Source: B46-G9 sp964548365
Lineage (GTDB): Bacteria > Desulfobacterota > DSM-4660 > Desulfatiglandales > Desulfatiglandaceae
DNA: 64,000 nt
NCBI GenBank assembly: GCA_964548365.1
Contig: CAZJRD010000011.1
Location: forward strand, 1-64,000
Reading direction: 5' to 3'
The notes under the pieces were generated by a model, which worked only from the letters and a program-made list of their open reading frames with translations, did no database searches and was not told the origin of the DNA. The translations under genes and the position numbers were made by a program. How positions within the stretch are numbered: position 1 is the first letter of the stretch; each line of letters starts with the position of its first letter. Positions 16,936 through 25,607 of this stretch are shown here, one piece after another.

Positions 16936-18327
16936 TCAAAACTCTTTCTGGTTACTCCTGGCGAGACGAGTAAGCAATGTGACGGCGAACTGCTTTAAGA
17001 ATTGCAATTGGATGGACTCGGAGGAACGGTCGAGCAACGTCGCACTGATGCGCATCATGATGCAATCCGATGCGGCAACCACAGTGGCGGCACGGGTCTG
17101 TCCGCTCAGGTAGGACATCTCCCCAAAACACTCTCCCCGGGTAATAACGGCGATAATATGGCCCCCTTTCTTGACCGCCGCCTTCCCGCTCAGAATGATG
17201 AAGAAAGAATCATCAATTTCTCCCTCACTCACCACGACCCTTCCTTTCCTCACCTTCACCAGGTTGCTGGCCATCAGGATCTCCTTTACCTGGTCCCTGG
17301 TGAAGTTTTCAAAAAAAGGTACATGATGCACATAATCTACCACATCTTCCACCTTGGATTTCTTGACAACCCCCCTCAGTCCCCGGAGCGCAACTCGGAG
17401 GTCATAGGCAAAATCCATGCACGTCTGATAGCGGGCAGCGGGGTCTTTGGAAAGGGCCTTGTGGATAATCCGGTCAAATATCTCCGGAATGCCTTTCCGA
17501 ATATGTGAAATAGAGATTGGCTCTTCGTGGGTGATCTTGTAGAGAATCGAAAAATAGTTGTCTCCGGAAAACGCCCGTTGTCCGGTCAGCAGCTCATACA
17601 TGACACATCCGAGGGAAAAAATATCACTCTTGTCCTCTATTGGTTCCTCTTTCACCTGCTCGGGCGACATGTAACAAGGTGATCCCACGAGCCCCCTCTC
17701 AAAAGGCACCTCTGTTTCAATATAGGCTATCCCGAAATCCGCGATCTTGATCGCACCGGTGCGGCTAACCATGATATTGGATGGTTTGACGTCACGGTGT
17801 ACTACCCCATGCCGGTGTGCATAATCAAGGGCCTTGCACGCGGCAAACATAATTTCCGCCACTTTACTGGTCGGCAGAAGATTCTCTTTACGGCAGAACT
17901 TCACCAAGGTAGGACCATCCACATATTCCATCGCAATATAGCAAAACTCCCGATACATACCGGCATCGTAGATTGCGATGATGTTCGGATGCATGAGCCG
18001 CCCGGCGGACTGCGCCTCGGTGAAAAACCGTTCCCGGTATTTCTCGACCTTGTATCCACCCAACTCTCCGGAAGGGCTGGAAATCTTAATGGCCACATCC
18101 CTCCGTATGAACGGATCCCTCCCGAGAAAAACCATGCCCATACTGCCCTGGCCCAGTCTATCCAGGATCTCGTAGCGTCCCACTCTCCGGATGTCGGACA
18201 ACTCAGCGACAAAGGCATCATCCACCCTCCGGGCATCTTTGTTTACCCCGAAGAATCTTGCCTTGAGCCAGCTGGTAAGACCGTGTTTCGGCTCTTCCGG
18301 GATTTCCTCTTTCCTTGCTTGTTCCAT
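16936..18327 (-). CDS. Ser/Thr protein kinase with C-terminal cyclic-nucleotide-binding domain
   Basis: Residues about 50-310 form a Hanks-type kinase: glycine loop LGQGSMGMVF, Lys in VAIKIS, catalytic loop HRDVKPSNIM, metal site DFGIAY and SPCYMSPEQV. Residues about 340-450 form a CNB domain (VVVSEGEIDDSFFIILSGKA and GECFGEMSYLSGQTRAATV). Together they suggest a cytoplasmic kinase gated by cAMP, cGMP or another ligand; no transmembrane segment follows the kinase. The ATG follows GTGAGGAAT; a GTG three codons upstream is an alternative. It is upstream of the structured repeat and separated from rimO by 457 bp. Confidence 0.93.
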   Translation of the reverse strand: MEQARKEEIPEEPKHGLTSWLKARFFGVNKDARRVDDAFVAELSDIRRVGRYEILDRLGQGSMGMVFLGRDPFIRRDVAIKISSPSGELGGYKVEKYRERFFTEAQSAGRLMHPNIIAIYDAGMYREFCYIAMEYVDGPTLVKFCRKENLLPTSKVAEIMFAACKALDYAHRHGVVHRDVKPSNIMVSRTGAIKIADFGIAYIETEVPFERGLVGSPCYMSPEQVKEEPIEDKSDIFSLGCVMYELLTGQRAFSGDNYFSILYKITHEEPISISHIRKGIPEIFDRIIHKALSKDPAARYQTCMDFAYDLRVALRGLRGVVKKSKVEDVVDYVHHVPFFENFTRDQVKEILMASNLVKVRKGRVVVSEGEIDDSFFIILSGKAAVKKGGHIIAVITRGECFGEMSYLSGQTRAATVVAASDCIMMRISATLLDRSSESIQLQFLKQFAVTLLTRLARSNQKEF

Positions 18328-18386
18328 ATTCCTCACGTTACGCAGTTGCCGTCATCTCCCACCGCAAAGGAAACAAATCCAGATTT

Positions 18387-19007
18387 TCAGAGGATCCGAC
18401 CTTGCTCAAACAATCTCTCTACATTCAGCCTGTTTACAGCATCCGTAAATAGCTCTCCAAGGGCCTCATCAGCTCCCTTCTTGCCGACTACCTTGTATCG
18501 TTCCGTCTGAGCACTGATGCTCTGTGTAGCAAGAAGCTTGCCATTATCCAGGAGTCTGGCCTCATACCTCATACTTGCGAGCCATTTGCGGTCGAGAAAA
18601 TTCAGTGAGAACTCCTGGAGCACAATGGTCACCTGTGGTGCGGAAGTTCCCGGAGCAGTCAGAACCCGGAAACCCATATTTTCAAGCCGCCGCTTGAAAC
18701 CATCCTTTACCATATCCATCAATTGATAAGGTCCAAGCCTGAAACCCGACTGCTGGTACTTTGCGATGCTGTAGATAATATTTCCGGGGAAGTTTCTGAG
18801 TTCTCTCCGGGCGCCTTCCCCCAGGATATTCCTTGAGGGTCGGGCATCTTCCAGGACGAAATAAACTTCGCGGCCTGAAAACTGGCTTGAATTCTGGGGA
18901 AGCCGGTAGAGCACTTTCAAATTGGTTATGGACGCGCAGGAAACCAGCAAAGCCGTCAACAAAAAAGCACCGGCCAGGGCTCCAATCATTCGATTTTTCT
19001 TTTTCAT
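18387..19007 (-). CDS. outer-membrane-type lipoprotein (YajG/ABC-auxiliary-like)
   Basis: This 206-residue protein starts MKKKNRMIGALAGAFLLTAL and has a lipobox LLVSC, so Cys24 should be lipidated. The mature part alternates short strands (VTIVLQEFSLNFLD and SMRYEARLLDNGKLLATQSI) and ends in a helix, as in YajG and ABC-transport auxiliary lipoproteins such as PqiC. AAGGAGAAAAGAGCC precedes the ATG. It shares strand and close spacing (59 bp) with the downstream kinase gene, but no functional link is evident. Assignment to a precise family is uncertain. Confidence 0.72.
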   Translation of the reverse strand: MKKKNRMIGALAGAFLLTALLVSCASITNLKVLYRLPQNSSQFSGREVYFVLEDARPSRNILGEGARRELRNFPGNIIYSIAKYQQSGFRLGPYQLMDMVKDGFKRRLENMGFRVLTAPGTSAPQVTIVLQEFSLNFLDRKWLASMRYEARLLDNGKLLATQSISAQTERYKVVGKKGADEALGELFTDAVNRLNVERLFEQGRIL

Positions 19008-19205
19008 GGCTCTTTTCTCCTTTCAATGAAGCCGCAGTCCCTCGCAAGGCGTCGGCTTCTTTCTTTGGTTTTCGGTCTCACGTTCCAGTGATCAGCAAAG
19101 ACTTGTCCGACACCTGGAATCAAATCCTTCACCTGCCTCTCATTTGCTCCTCACGGGCAAACGCGTCAACCAACTAACTTCATCAACCCATCATAAGGTA
19201 TCTTC

Positions 19206-19418
19206 TCATGCGCGTATGTCAAGAAAAAGAAAAAACCCTTTCATGGGAAACAACCAAGGAAGATCATCACGCAAGTCACTGATAACACGATCAAGAAGGT
19301 AAATAAAGGGGACCTCATGACCCGCCGGTAATGAAAAATCAAGCAGCTCAAAAAAGGCTTTTCCGTTGACACACGACACTGTTTTCAATATTTTCCTCAA
19401 ATGAAGGGAGTATTTCAT
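19206..19418 (-). CDS. possible small protein, 70 residues
   Basis: The frame starts with ATG after CCGGAGGTTTCA, a good ribosome site, and encodes a mostly hydrophobic protein (FIYLLDRVISDLRDDL and GFFLFLDIRA) without recognised motifs. It is the only supportable frame in the 19008-19542 gap and is divergent from the IscU-like gene. The rest of the gap shows only short repeats. It may be spurious. Confidence 0.35.
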   Translation of the reverse strand: MKYSLHLRKILKTVSCVNGKAFFELLDFSLPAGHEVPFIYLLDRVISDLRDDLPWLFPMKGFFLFLDIRA

Positions 19419-19542
19419 TGAAACCTCCGGGTCAATTCAACTCCAGCCGGGCAGATCACTTTCCGCAAAATCATGGAAGACCTGGCGGAAAACCTCTGGC
19501 CCGGGTTCTCTCGGTAATGCCTCCACCTGGAGCAGGAACGTC

Positions 19543-20001
19543 ATGCTGCATCAAATCTTATGGATCCTCCTGGGGTGCGGGCTCCTTTCCATCATCGTGG
19601 TTCTGTGGTTCCTGGCGTACTACCTCTTCACTCCCCATGTGGAGAATCCTGACGCAAAGGCAAAAATAACAGGAACCTGCGGGGATACCATGGAGATACG
19701 CCTGAAGTTCAAAGGAGACCGGGTTGTTGAAACTTCTTACTGGACCGACGGATGCGCCCACAGCATGAATTCCATCTGCGCCGCTGCTGAGCTGACGAAG
19801 GGCAAGAACCCCGATGAAATCATGCAAATCGATGCCGCCATGATCCGGGAATCAGTGGGAGGCCTCCCCAGTGACCACCTTCATTGTGCGCAACTGGCCG
19901 AAGAGACCCTGCAGGCCGCCTTGCACAATTACATGATGGATTCGAAACAGGAAGCGAACAGGAGTCCGAACGGCAAGGCCTATCCCTCGCCTCCTCAGTG
20001 A
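19543..20001 (+). CDS. membrane-anchored IscU/NifU-N-like scaffold protein
   Basis: Residues 4-30 are one transmembrane helix (WILLGCGLLSIIVVLWFLAY). The rest is an IscU/NifU N-terminal fold with all three cluster-ligand cysteines: GTCGDTME, TDGCAHSM and LHCAQLAEE. IscU normally assembles [2Fe-2S]/[4Fe-4S] clusters in the cytosol; here the scaffold would be held at the inner membrane. The ATG follows GAGCAGGAACGTC. It is 9 bp upstream of the CNB-PAS gene and probably in an operon with it. No IscS or IscA is nearby, so its clients are unknown. Confidence 0.85.
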   Translation: MLHQILWILLGCGLLSIIVVLWFLAYYLFTPHVENPDAKAKITGTCGDTMEIRLKFKGDRVVETSYWTDGCAHSMNSICAAAELTKGKNPDEIMQIDAAMIRESVGGLPSDHLHCAQLAEETLQAALHNYMMDSKQEANRSPNGKAYPSPPQ

Positions 20002-20010
20002 GATCTTCCT

Positions 20011-21330
20011 ATGGAAAAAACCGCCCTGGAATACATGCTGAAAAGCCCGAAAGTGCAGAGCTACCTGACCCCTATTAGACCCGGTCAGGTTCTGTTCAAC
20101 GAGGGCGACTTCACCCAGGATCTCTGCGTCCTTGTATCGGGAAGGCTGGAGGTCTTCCGAGGGGATCAGAAAATGCAGGAGATCACCGAGCCGGGGGCCG
20201 TGCTCGGAAAAATCTCCTTTGTACTCGGGAGCAGGAGAACCGCCACCGTACGGGCCATAGATGAGACGCAGGTCCTCTTGGTCCCCCAGAAGGAAGTGGG
20301 AGATTTTCTGAAGGAGTTTCCTGAAATTGCATGGGATATTCCAAGGCGCCTGGCACAGGAAGTTGATGTGGCAAGTCATGTCCTTTCCGGGATGAAAGAA
20401 CTGTGCGACCACCTCCCTGATGCCTTCCTGATGAGCGACAGGGAGGGAAAAATTCTTTCCTGGAACAGGGCAGCAGAAGAGCTTTTCGGATGCGACTGGG
20501 AAGGCATGTATCAAAAACCCGCCGAAATCCTCTTCGAAGACAGAGAAGAGTTTCGTAATATCCTGGATGAGATTCTCTCAAAGGCCCCGGTCAAGGAAAG
20601 GATTCTCAGGATCAACCACCCCCGGAAAGGGATCCGTTACATCTCCACCAGTACGAACGTGCTTTCAGGCGGACACAAACAGTTTCAGGGAGTTGTTTTC
20701 CTGTGCCGGGATGTTACCGCTACCATCACTATAGAAAAAAAGCTGCGTCGTCTCTGGCTCTGGCTCCTCCCGGCCGGATTTCTCACCATGCTTTTGGCAG
20801 CCGCTTTCCTCTGGTCCTCCCTTTTTCCCTGGAACAGGCAGGAACGGCGTGATACGGATAAGATGGAATTGCAGAGTCTTATTTCAAGGGACAGATTCCT
20901 GCTTGGCTCCTCCCTGGGGTCGGCTATGCGAGCCGGCGACCAGAGAAAGGCAATCCTGGCCTTAAATACCTTTTTTCAAAACCGCCGTGGCAAAAACGGG
21001 CTCTATGAAGGCATCGTCGTACTTGATGAGGGGAAAAAGGTCTTTGCCTCCAGGGAGGCAAACGGATCAGGAGCGGTGAGTAAAGCAGGGACGAGTTACG
21101 CGGCCATCCAATTTGAAAATATTAGCGGATCAACCCATTGCGTGCTCACCCTTTTTCGCCCTGATCCGGCCCATCCCATGGGCCGAAAAAGGGTTGATCT
21201 CGCTTTTCCCTTGAAAAGTGACGGAAAGCGAACGGGATGGCTCCTCTTCCAGATGAACATGGAAATTCTCAAAGGAAAATACGGGATTGATGAAAAGGCA
21301 CTTAACCGACTGCGATTCAAGGACCTCTAG
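20011..21330 (+). CDS. membrane protein with cyclic-nucleotide-binding and PAS domains
   Basis: Domain order is as follows. A CNB fold covers residues about 10-125 (GQVLFNEGDFTQDLCVLVSG and GAVLGKISFVLGSRRTATV). A PAS domain covers about 130-245 (LPDAFLMSDREGKILSWNRA). One membrane helix lies at about 252-272 (LLPAGFLTMLLAAAFLWSSL). The C-terminal region of about 160 residues is not recognised and could be a sensor. No kinase, cyclase or methyl-accepting output domain is visible. The TAG stop lies inside the left terminal repeat of the element at 21329-21546, so the original C-terminus may have been changed by its insertion. Confidence 0.82.
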   Translation: MEKTALEYMLKSPKVQSYLTPIRPGQVLFNEGDFTQDLCVLVSGRLEVFRGDQKMQEITEPGAVLGKISFVLGSRRTATVRAIDETQVLLVPQKEVGDFLKEFPEIAWDIPRRLAQEVDVASHVLSGMKELCDHLPDAFLMSDREGKILSWNRAAEELFGCDWEGMYQKPAEILFEDREEFRNILDEILSKAPVKERILRINHPRKGIRYISTSTNVLSGGHKQFQGVVFLCRDVTATITIEKKLRRLWLWLLPAGFLTMLLAAAFLWSSLFPWNRQERRDTDKMELQSLISRDRFLLGSSLGSAMRAGDQRKAILALNTFFQNRRGKNGLYEGIVVLDEGKKVFASREANGSGAVSKAGTSYAAIQFENISGSTHCVLTLFRPDPAHPMGRKRVDLAFPLKSDGKRTGWLLFQMNMEILKGKYGIDEKALNRLRFKDL

Positions 21331-21546
21331 CCCGGGTTTCTCACCGATCTTCGTCGCGAGACGGTGGAGAGTCCCATGAATAGCAAGTTGAGCTTGCGAA
21401 ATCCCGCTATCGGGAGCGCGTGCAGGAAAATGGCCGCAGGCATACTTGGAGTACGTCGAGGTCATTTTTCAAGCGCAACGCAGTAGGCATGGGGCTATCC
21501 GCCATCGTAGTCCCGCGCTTCGCGGGATTGGTGAGAAATCCGGGCT
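21329..21546. mobile_element. MITE-like palindromic element
   Basis: This 218-bp element is bounded by 21-bp inverted repeats (21329-21349 and 21526-21546) with two mismatches, beginning AGCCCGGGTTTCTCACC and ending GGTGAGAAATCCGGGCT. Both ends abut a TA dinucleotide. Inside is a second imperfect palindrome, GGAAAATGGCC with GGTCATTTTTC, around 21427-21470. It contains no gene. It separates the CNB-PAS gene from the mla genes. Confidence 0.7.
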
Positions 21547-21565
21547 AACAATTTCAAGAGACCAC

Positions 21566-22720
21566 ATGAAGACGGAAAACAGTACAGGGCAACCGGAAGA
21601 TTCCGACTACACCTTGATGCCGACCGGTGAGGGAACATTGAGTCTTCACCTTTCAGGATGCATGGACTATCGCTGTGCCGGGTTCATGTTCAAACGACTA
21701 TTAGCTGACGTAGAAAAACACCATCCATCGTTCCTGTCAATCGATCTTTCCGGAGTTGCCACCATGGAGGATTTTGGTATCGCGGTGATCTTTGCACTAA
21801 AAAGGATGATGAGCACATGGGATGGTCATATCGAAATAACAGGAGCAGATAGTCAGGCAAAAGAATTGCTGGAGATGCTCCCTTCGGAACACTTTGATGA
21901 CAGCGCTTCATTCTTCAAACAGGAACCCCTAGGTCTTGTTGTCCGGCTCGGAGGGGCGTCAATAAAGGCGGCGAATGATGTCAAATTCATGGTATCCTTC
22001 GCAGGGTCATTGTTCCTGGCATGCATGCACGCTTTCAGGCACCCCGGAAGGCTTCGATGGGGCGATATGATCTCCTCCATGGAAAGGGTGGGCGTGGACG
22101 CCGTCCCGATCATAGCCCTGATCAGTTTTCTCATGGGCCTCATCATGGCTTTCATGTCTTCCGTGCAATTGCGGGAATTCGGCGCCAATATCTATGTGGC
22201 CTCCCTGGTGGCCCTCGCCATGGTGAGGGAGTTGGGTCCCATCATCACGGGCATCATCGTCGCAGGCAGATCCGGGTCCGCCTTTGCGGCAGAGATCGCC
22301 ACCATGGAGATTTCAGAAGAGGTTGACGCCCTTCACGTTATGGGCATGAATCCGATCCTGTTTCTGGCATTCCCGAAACTCATTGCCAGCGTCATTGTCT
22401 TACCCATACTCACGTTGCTGTCCGATCTCTTCGCCATCGCCGGGGGCCTGCTTGTCGGCGTCTCCATGCTGAACCTGACCCTGAGCGCTTACGTGGACCA
22501 GACGCTTCGGGCTGTTACGCTCTATGATGTGGGATGGGGATTTATCAAGAGCGCTGTCTTTGCCGCCTTGATCTCCTGGATCGGATGCATAAGGGGATTT
22601 CAGGCCCATGGCGGGGCTGAAGCAGTAGGAACGGCGACCACTTCCTCCGTGGTGACCAGCATATTTCTTATCATTTTGGCCGACTCGATTTTCGCGATCA
22701 TCCGCACGTACTGGGGGTAA
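21566..22720 (+). CDS. mlaE: MlaE/YrbE-type ABC permease fused to an N-terminal STAS domain
   Basis: This inner-membrane permease belongs to a phospholipid (Mla/MCE) transporter. Residues about 10-110 form a STAS domain (FLSIDLSGVATMEDFGIAVI), as MlaB is in other bacteria, here fused to the permease. The MlaE core follows, with AMVRELGPIITGIIVAGRSG and AAEIATMEISEEVDALHVMG. From MKTENSTG the protein has 384 residues. Starting at 21446 would read through the palindromic element and is rejected. It heads the operon mlaE-mlaF-mlaD-lipoprotein. Confidence 0.93.
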   Translation: MKTENSTGQPEDSDYTLMPTGEGTLSLHLSGCMDYRCAGFMFKRLLADVEKHHPSFLSIDLSGVATMEDFGIAVIFALKRMMSTWDGHIEITGADSQAKELLEMLPSEHFDDSASFFKQEPLGLVVRLGGASIKAANDVKFMVSFAGSLFLACMHAFRHPGRLRWGDMISSMERVGVDAVPIIALISFLMGLIMAFMSSVQLREFGANIYVASLVALAMVRELGPIITGIIVAGRSGSAFAAEIATMEISEEVDALHVMGMNPILFLAFPKLIASVIVLPILTLLSDLFAIAGGLLVGVSMLNLTLSAYVDQTLRAVTLYDVGWGFIKSAVFAALISWIGCIRGFQAHGGAEAVGTATTSSVVTSIFLIILADSIFAIIRTYWG

Positions 22721-22727
22721 CCATCAT

Positions 22728-23501
22728 ATGGGAACAAAGGCGATCATCCAGGTACGGGATCTGCAGGCAAAGTATGGAGACAAGCTCATCCTGGACAGGA
22801 TTCATTTTAATGTCTATGAAAGAGAAATCCTGGCAATCCTGGGGGAAACCGGGTGTGGGAAGAGCACCCTGATGAAAAACATGATCGGGTTGGTGGAACC
22901 CACCCGGGGAGAAGTCATCATTGACGGTGACAGGATAACAGGAGCGGGCGATGAAACCTATGGACGGATCCTGCGAAAAATGGGGGTCCTTTTCCAAAAC
23001 AATGCCCTTTTGAGTTCCCTGACCCTGGCCGAAAACGTGGCCTTGCCCATGCAGGAATATACCGAATTACCCAAGCAGGCAGTGAATGCGCTGGTGAGAT
23101 TCAAGCTGGGTATGATGAAACTGGATGGGTATGAGCATTTTTTCCCATCCGAACTGAGCGGCGGAATGAAAAAACGTGCGGCACTGGCAAGGGCCATGGC
23201 CTTGAACCCAAGGATTCTTTTTTTCGATGAACCTTCGGCGGGGCTCGACCCCATATCTTCTGCGGAGCTGGATTTTCTCATTGATTACCTGAACAGGACA
23301 TTTGGAACAACCATGGTCCTCGTAACGCACGAATTACAGAGCATTCTAAGAGTGGCCCACCGGGTAATCATGCTGGATAAGCAGACCAAGGGAATCATCG
23401 CCGAGGGGGATCCCCATGATCTGAAGGCGCACAGCCAGGATCCCTTTGTGAGGCGGTTTTTCAACAGGTGGACCGAGGCCGATGCACAGAGGCACAGGTG
23501 A
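22728..23501 (+). CDS. mlaF: Mla-type ABC transporter ATP-binding protein
   Basis: This is the ATPase of the lipid transporter (257 residues). Walker A is GETGCGKSTLMKN, the signature LSGGMKKRAALARAM, Walker B ILFFDEPSAGLDP and the switch His in LVTHELQ. The LSGGMKKR signature is typical of MlaF rather than of import ABC proteins. It starts 7 bp after mlaE and ends 2 bp before mlaD. Confidence 0.95.
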   Translation: MGTKAIIQVRDLQAKYGDKLILDRIHFNVYEREILAILGETGCGKSTLMKNMIGLVEPTRGEVIIDGDRITGAGDETYGRILRKMGVLFQNNALLSSLTLAENVALPMQEYTELPKQAVNALVRFKLGMMKLDGYEHFFPSELSGGMKKRAALARAMALNPRILFFDEPSAGLDPISSAELDFLIDYLNRTFGTTMVLVTHELQSILRVAHRVIMLDKQTKGIIAEGDPHDLKAHSQDPFVRRFFNRWTEADAQRHR

Positions 23502-23503
23502 CC

Positions 23504-24517
23504 ATGACTACGAAGCGGACAAAATTTGCGGTAGGACTTTTCGTCCTGGGCGGAACCATCCTCACAGCCGCGCTTCTCATTTTTCTCGGGGCAACGCACC
23601 TCTTCCAAAAGGGACTGTATTATGCCGCCTATTTTGATGAATCGGTGCAGGGCCTCATGAAGGACTCACCGGTGAAATACAGGGGTGTGCCCATCGGTCG
23701 CGTGGAAAGTATCAGCGTGGCACCGGACGGGAAGTTGATCCGGGTGGTCCTGAAAATCGAATCAGCTCAGAAACTGGATCAACGCATCGTTGCCCAGTTG
23801 AAGGCCGTGGGTATCACGGGGTCCGTGTTTGTGGAACTGGAACGGAGAGCGAATGGGGAACCCGATCAATCCCCAAAAATCAACTTCCCGACGCGGTATC
23901 CGGTGCTCGCTTCCAAGCCCTCCGAAATCAGCAATCTGATGAGCGGTTTTTTAGATGTACTGCGCCAAATCCAGGCCTCGGACCTCGAAGGGATCTCCAG
24001 CAGGATGAAGCACGCCCTGAAAACCTTCAACCAGAAAATGGCTGACCTGGACCTCAAGAACCTTTCCAATAAAATGGACAGCGTGCTGGACCATGTGGAC
24101 GCCCTGACAGCACCAAAAAAATGGGATGCCCTCATTCAGTCTTTTCAGGCATCTGCCGGGGCGCTGGAACAGACCATGAACCAGGCCGGCAAACTGGTCA
24201 AACGGATAGCCCTTCTCACAGACCAGACAAACTTGATCCTGGCAGAAAACAGGAACCAGATCAAAACAGCGCTCTTCAATTTCCGGAGGTCCATGGAAAA
24301 GGCGGATAAACTCATGGGGAACACGGACGCATTGATTCTAAAGACTGATTTGCGAACCCAGGATGTTTTCCAGCGTGTCCAGGCAACGGCCCACAATCTG
24401 GAACGGGCCAGCGAGGAACTGCAACAACTCCTTGATCTGATTTCCGCCCAACCTTCGCTTCTGCTCTTTGGGACCCCTCCCCGTCCCAAGCCCCCTATGC
24501 ATGAGAATAGCCAATGA
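23504..24517 (+). CDS. mlaD: MCE/MlaD-family substrate-binding protein
   Basis: This 337-residue protein has a single N-terminal membrane anchor (FAVGLFVLGGTILTAALLIF). An MCE domain follows (DSPVKYRGVPIGRVESISV and AQLKAVGITGSVFVELE), and then a long helical C-terminal region (about 160-330), as in MCE proteins that form periplasmic tubes or needles. The start at MTTKRTKFAV follows CAGGTGACC; an upstream frame overlaps mlaF and lacks support. It overlaps the next gene by 4 bp. Confidence 0.93.
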   Translation: MTTKRTKFAVGLFVLGGTILTAALLIFLGATHLFQKGLYYAAYFDESVQGLMKDSPVKYRGVPIGRVESISVAPDGKLIRVVLKIESAQKLDQRIVAQLKAVGITGSVFVELERRANGEPDQSPKINFPTRYPVLASKPSEISNLMSGFLDVLRQIQASDLEGISSRMKHALKTFNQKMADLDLKNLSNKMDSVLDHVDALTAPKKWDALIQSFQASAGALEQTMNQAGKLVKRIALLTDQTNLILAENRNQIKTALFNFRRSMEKADKLMGNTDALILKTDLRTQDVFQRVQATAHNLERASEELQQLLDLISAQPSLLLFGTPPRPKPPMHENSQ

Positions 24518-25194
24518 ATACTTCAGGGAAAAGAGGCCTCGTATCACTGAAGCAAATGGCGAAGAGCTTTTGGCTGATAATCGCTCTCATAGCACTTCTG
24601 TGCCTGGGGGGATGCTTGAACCTCAAACGGAAAACCCCCGCATTTTATTACTACACCCTGGAATATGCCGCTCCCCAAATTCCAGATCTCAATCCCCTGA
24701 ACGCTGACATTTATGTTGAGCGGTTTGTTGCGGTCCCTCCCTTTGATACGGATCGCATGATTTACCGCCGTAGAAAATTCGGGAGGCATGCGTATCTCTA
24801 TCACCGCTGGCAAACGAGGCCGGCTGGAACGGCCTCGTTCCTCCTGGCAAGGGATCTGAGAGAATCCCATGCTTTTCATCGGATATACCGGGAGTACCTT
24901 CCACCAGCCGGTGCGTACAGACTGAAGGGCGTGGTTGAAGATTTCCTGGGGTGGGACTCCCCTGACCACAGGGAGGCCGTTCTCCGTCTGAGAATCATCC
25001 TCTCCAAGGGCAATGGATCAGACGAAAAGGAAACCACTCTTTTTGAAAAAACCTACCTTGCTCGCAGAAGTACGAAAAGTGAGGACCCAAGGGGCCTGGC
25101 CCGGGCCATGAGCCAGGCCTTGAAAGAGGTATCCGCCAGGCTCATAAAGGATATCCACCGTGTCATCGAGAGACAAAACCTATCTGGTCAATAG
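24514..25194 (+). CDS. ABC-type transport auxiliary lipoprotein (PqiC-like)
   Basis: This 226-residue protein has a signal segment FWLIIALIALLCLGG and lipobox CLGGC. The mature domain resembles the auxiliary lipoprotein that partners MCE systems (TPAFYYYTLEYAA, VERFVAVPPFDTDRMIYR and ARAMSQALKEVSARL). It would sit at the outer membrane and receive or deliver lipid from MlaD. It starts inside the end of mlaD (ATGA overlap) and closes the operon. No strong terminator was seen before the convergent STAS gene; 25200-25250 carries short GGTTCA-type repeats. Confidence 0.87.
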   Translation: MNTSGKRGLVSLKQMAKSFWLIIALIALLCLGGCLNLKRKTPAFYYYTLEYAAPQIPDLNPLNADIYVERFVAVPPFDTDRMIYRRRKFGRHAYLYHRWQTRPAGTASFLLARDLRESHAFHRIYREYLPPAGAYRLKGVVEDFLGWDSPDHREAVLRLRIILSKGNGSDEKETTLFEKTYLARRSTKSEDPRGLARAMSQALKEVSARLIKDIHRVIERQNLSGQ

Positions 25195-25273
25195 ATAGAG
25201 GGTAACTACACAGGTTCAAAGTCCCCAGGTTCACGGTTCAGGGTTGATGAAAGTCTTCTGCTCCATCAACACA

Positions 25274-25564
25274 TCAAGAAAGTTTGCTGTCCCGCGGAGC
25301 AAGCTGCTCTGCATGGTTCCCGGTGAAAAAGAGCGGGAGGCACTTCCCGTCCAGCGTTTCAAGATTGTCCTCCAGGACCATGCGGGCCGAAGGATGAACA
25401 CTGCTCAGGTTGCTCGTATGGATAAATGCTCTTGTGGCCCACCGGCAGTTTTTCTTCAGCACCTCCAGCAGTTCATGTGCAGACAAGCCGTTGATATCGC
25501 CCTCCAGCCTCAGGTGCACACTATCGCAACTCGGATGGACATGAATACGAAAAGTCGAACCCAT
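25274..25564 (-). CDS. STAS-domain-like small protein
   Basis: This 96-residue protein starts MGSTFRIHVHPSCD after GGAGGGATAAA; the frame extends further upstream but without a ribosome site. Segments VHLRLEGDINGLSAHELLEV and AFIHTSNLSSVHPSARMVLE fit a STAS (anti-anti-sigma-like) fold, with Ser residues near the usual phosphoserine position. It follows the response regulator at 43 bp on the same strand and probably shares its sigma-54 promoter. The partner is unknown. Confidence 0.65.
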   Translation of the reverse strand: MGSTFRIHVHPSCDSVHLRLEGDINGLSAHELLEVLKKNCRWATRAFIHTSNLSSVHPSARMVLEDNLETLDGKCLPLFFTGNHAEQLAPRDSKLS

Positions 25565-25607
25565 TTTATCCCTCCTCCGAGACTGCCTAGCATAAGACAC
25601 GCTTCAC

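Noticed and set aside
21446..21565. Longer N-terminus for the STAS-MlaE permease
   Set aside because: The added codons lie within the palindromic repeat element and do not resemble a protein.
24544..24969. Frame antisense to the Mla lipoprotein gene
   Set aside because: It is a shadow of a well-supported gene in an operon.
25200..25250. GGTTCA-type short repeats as a regulatory array
   Set aside because: They are few, irregular and located between convergent genes, so simple low-complexity sequence is more likely.
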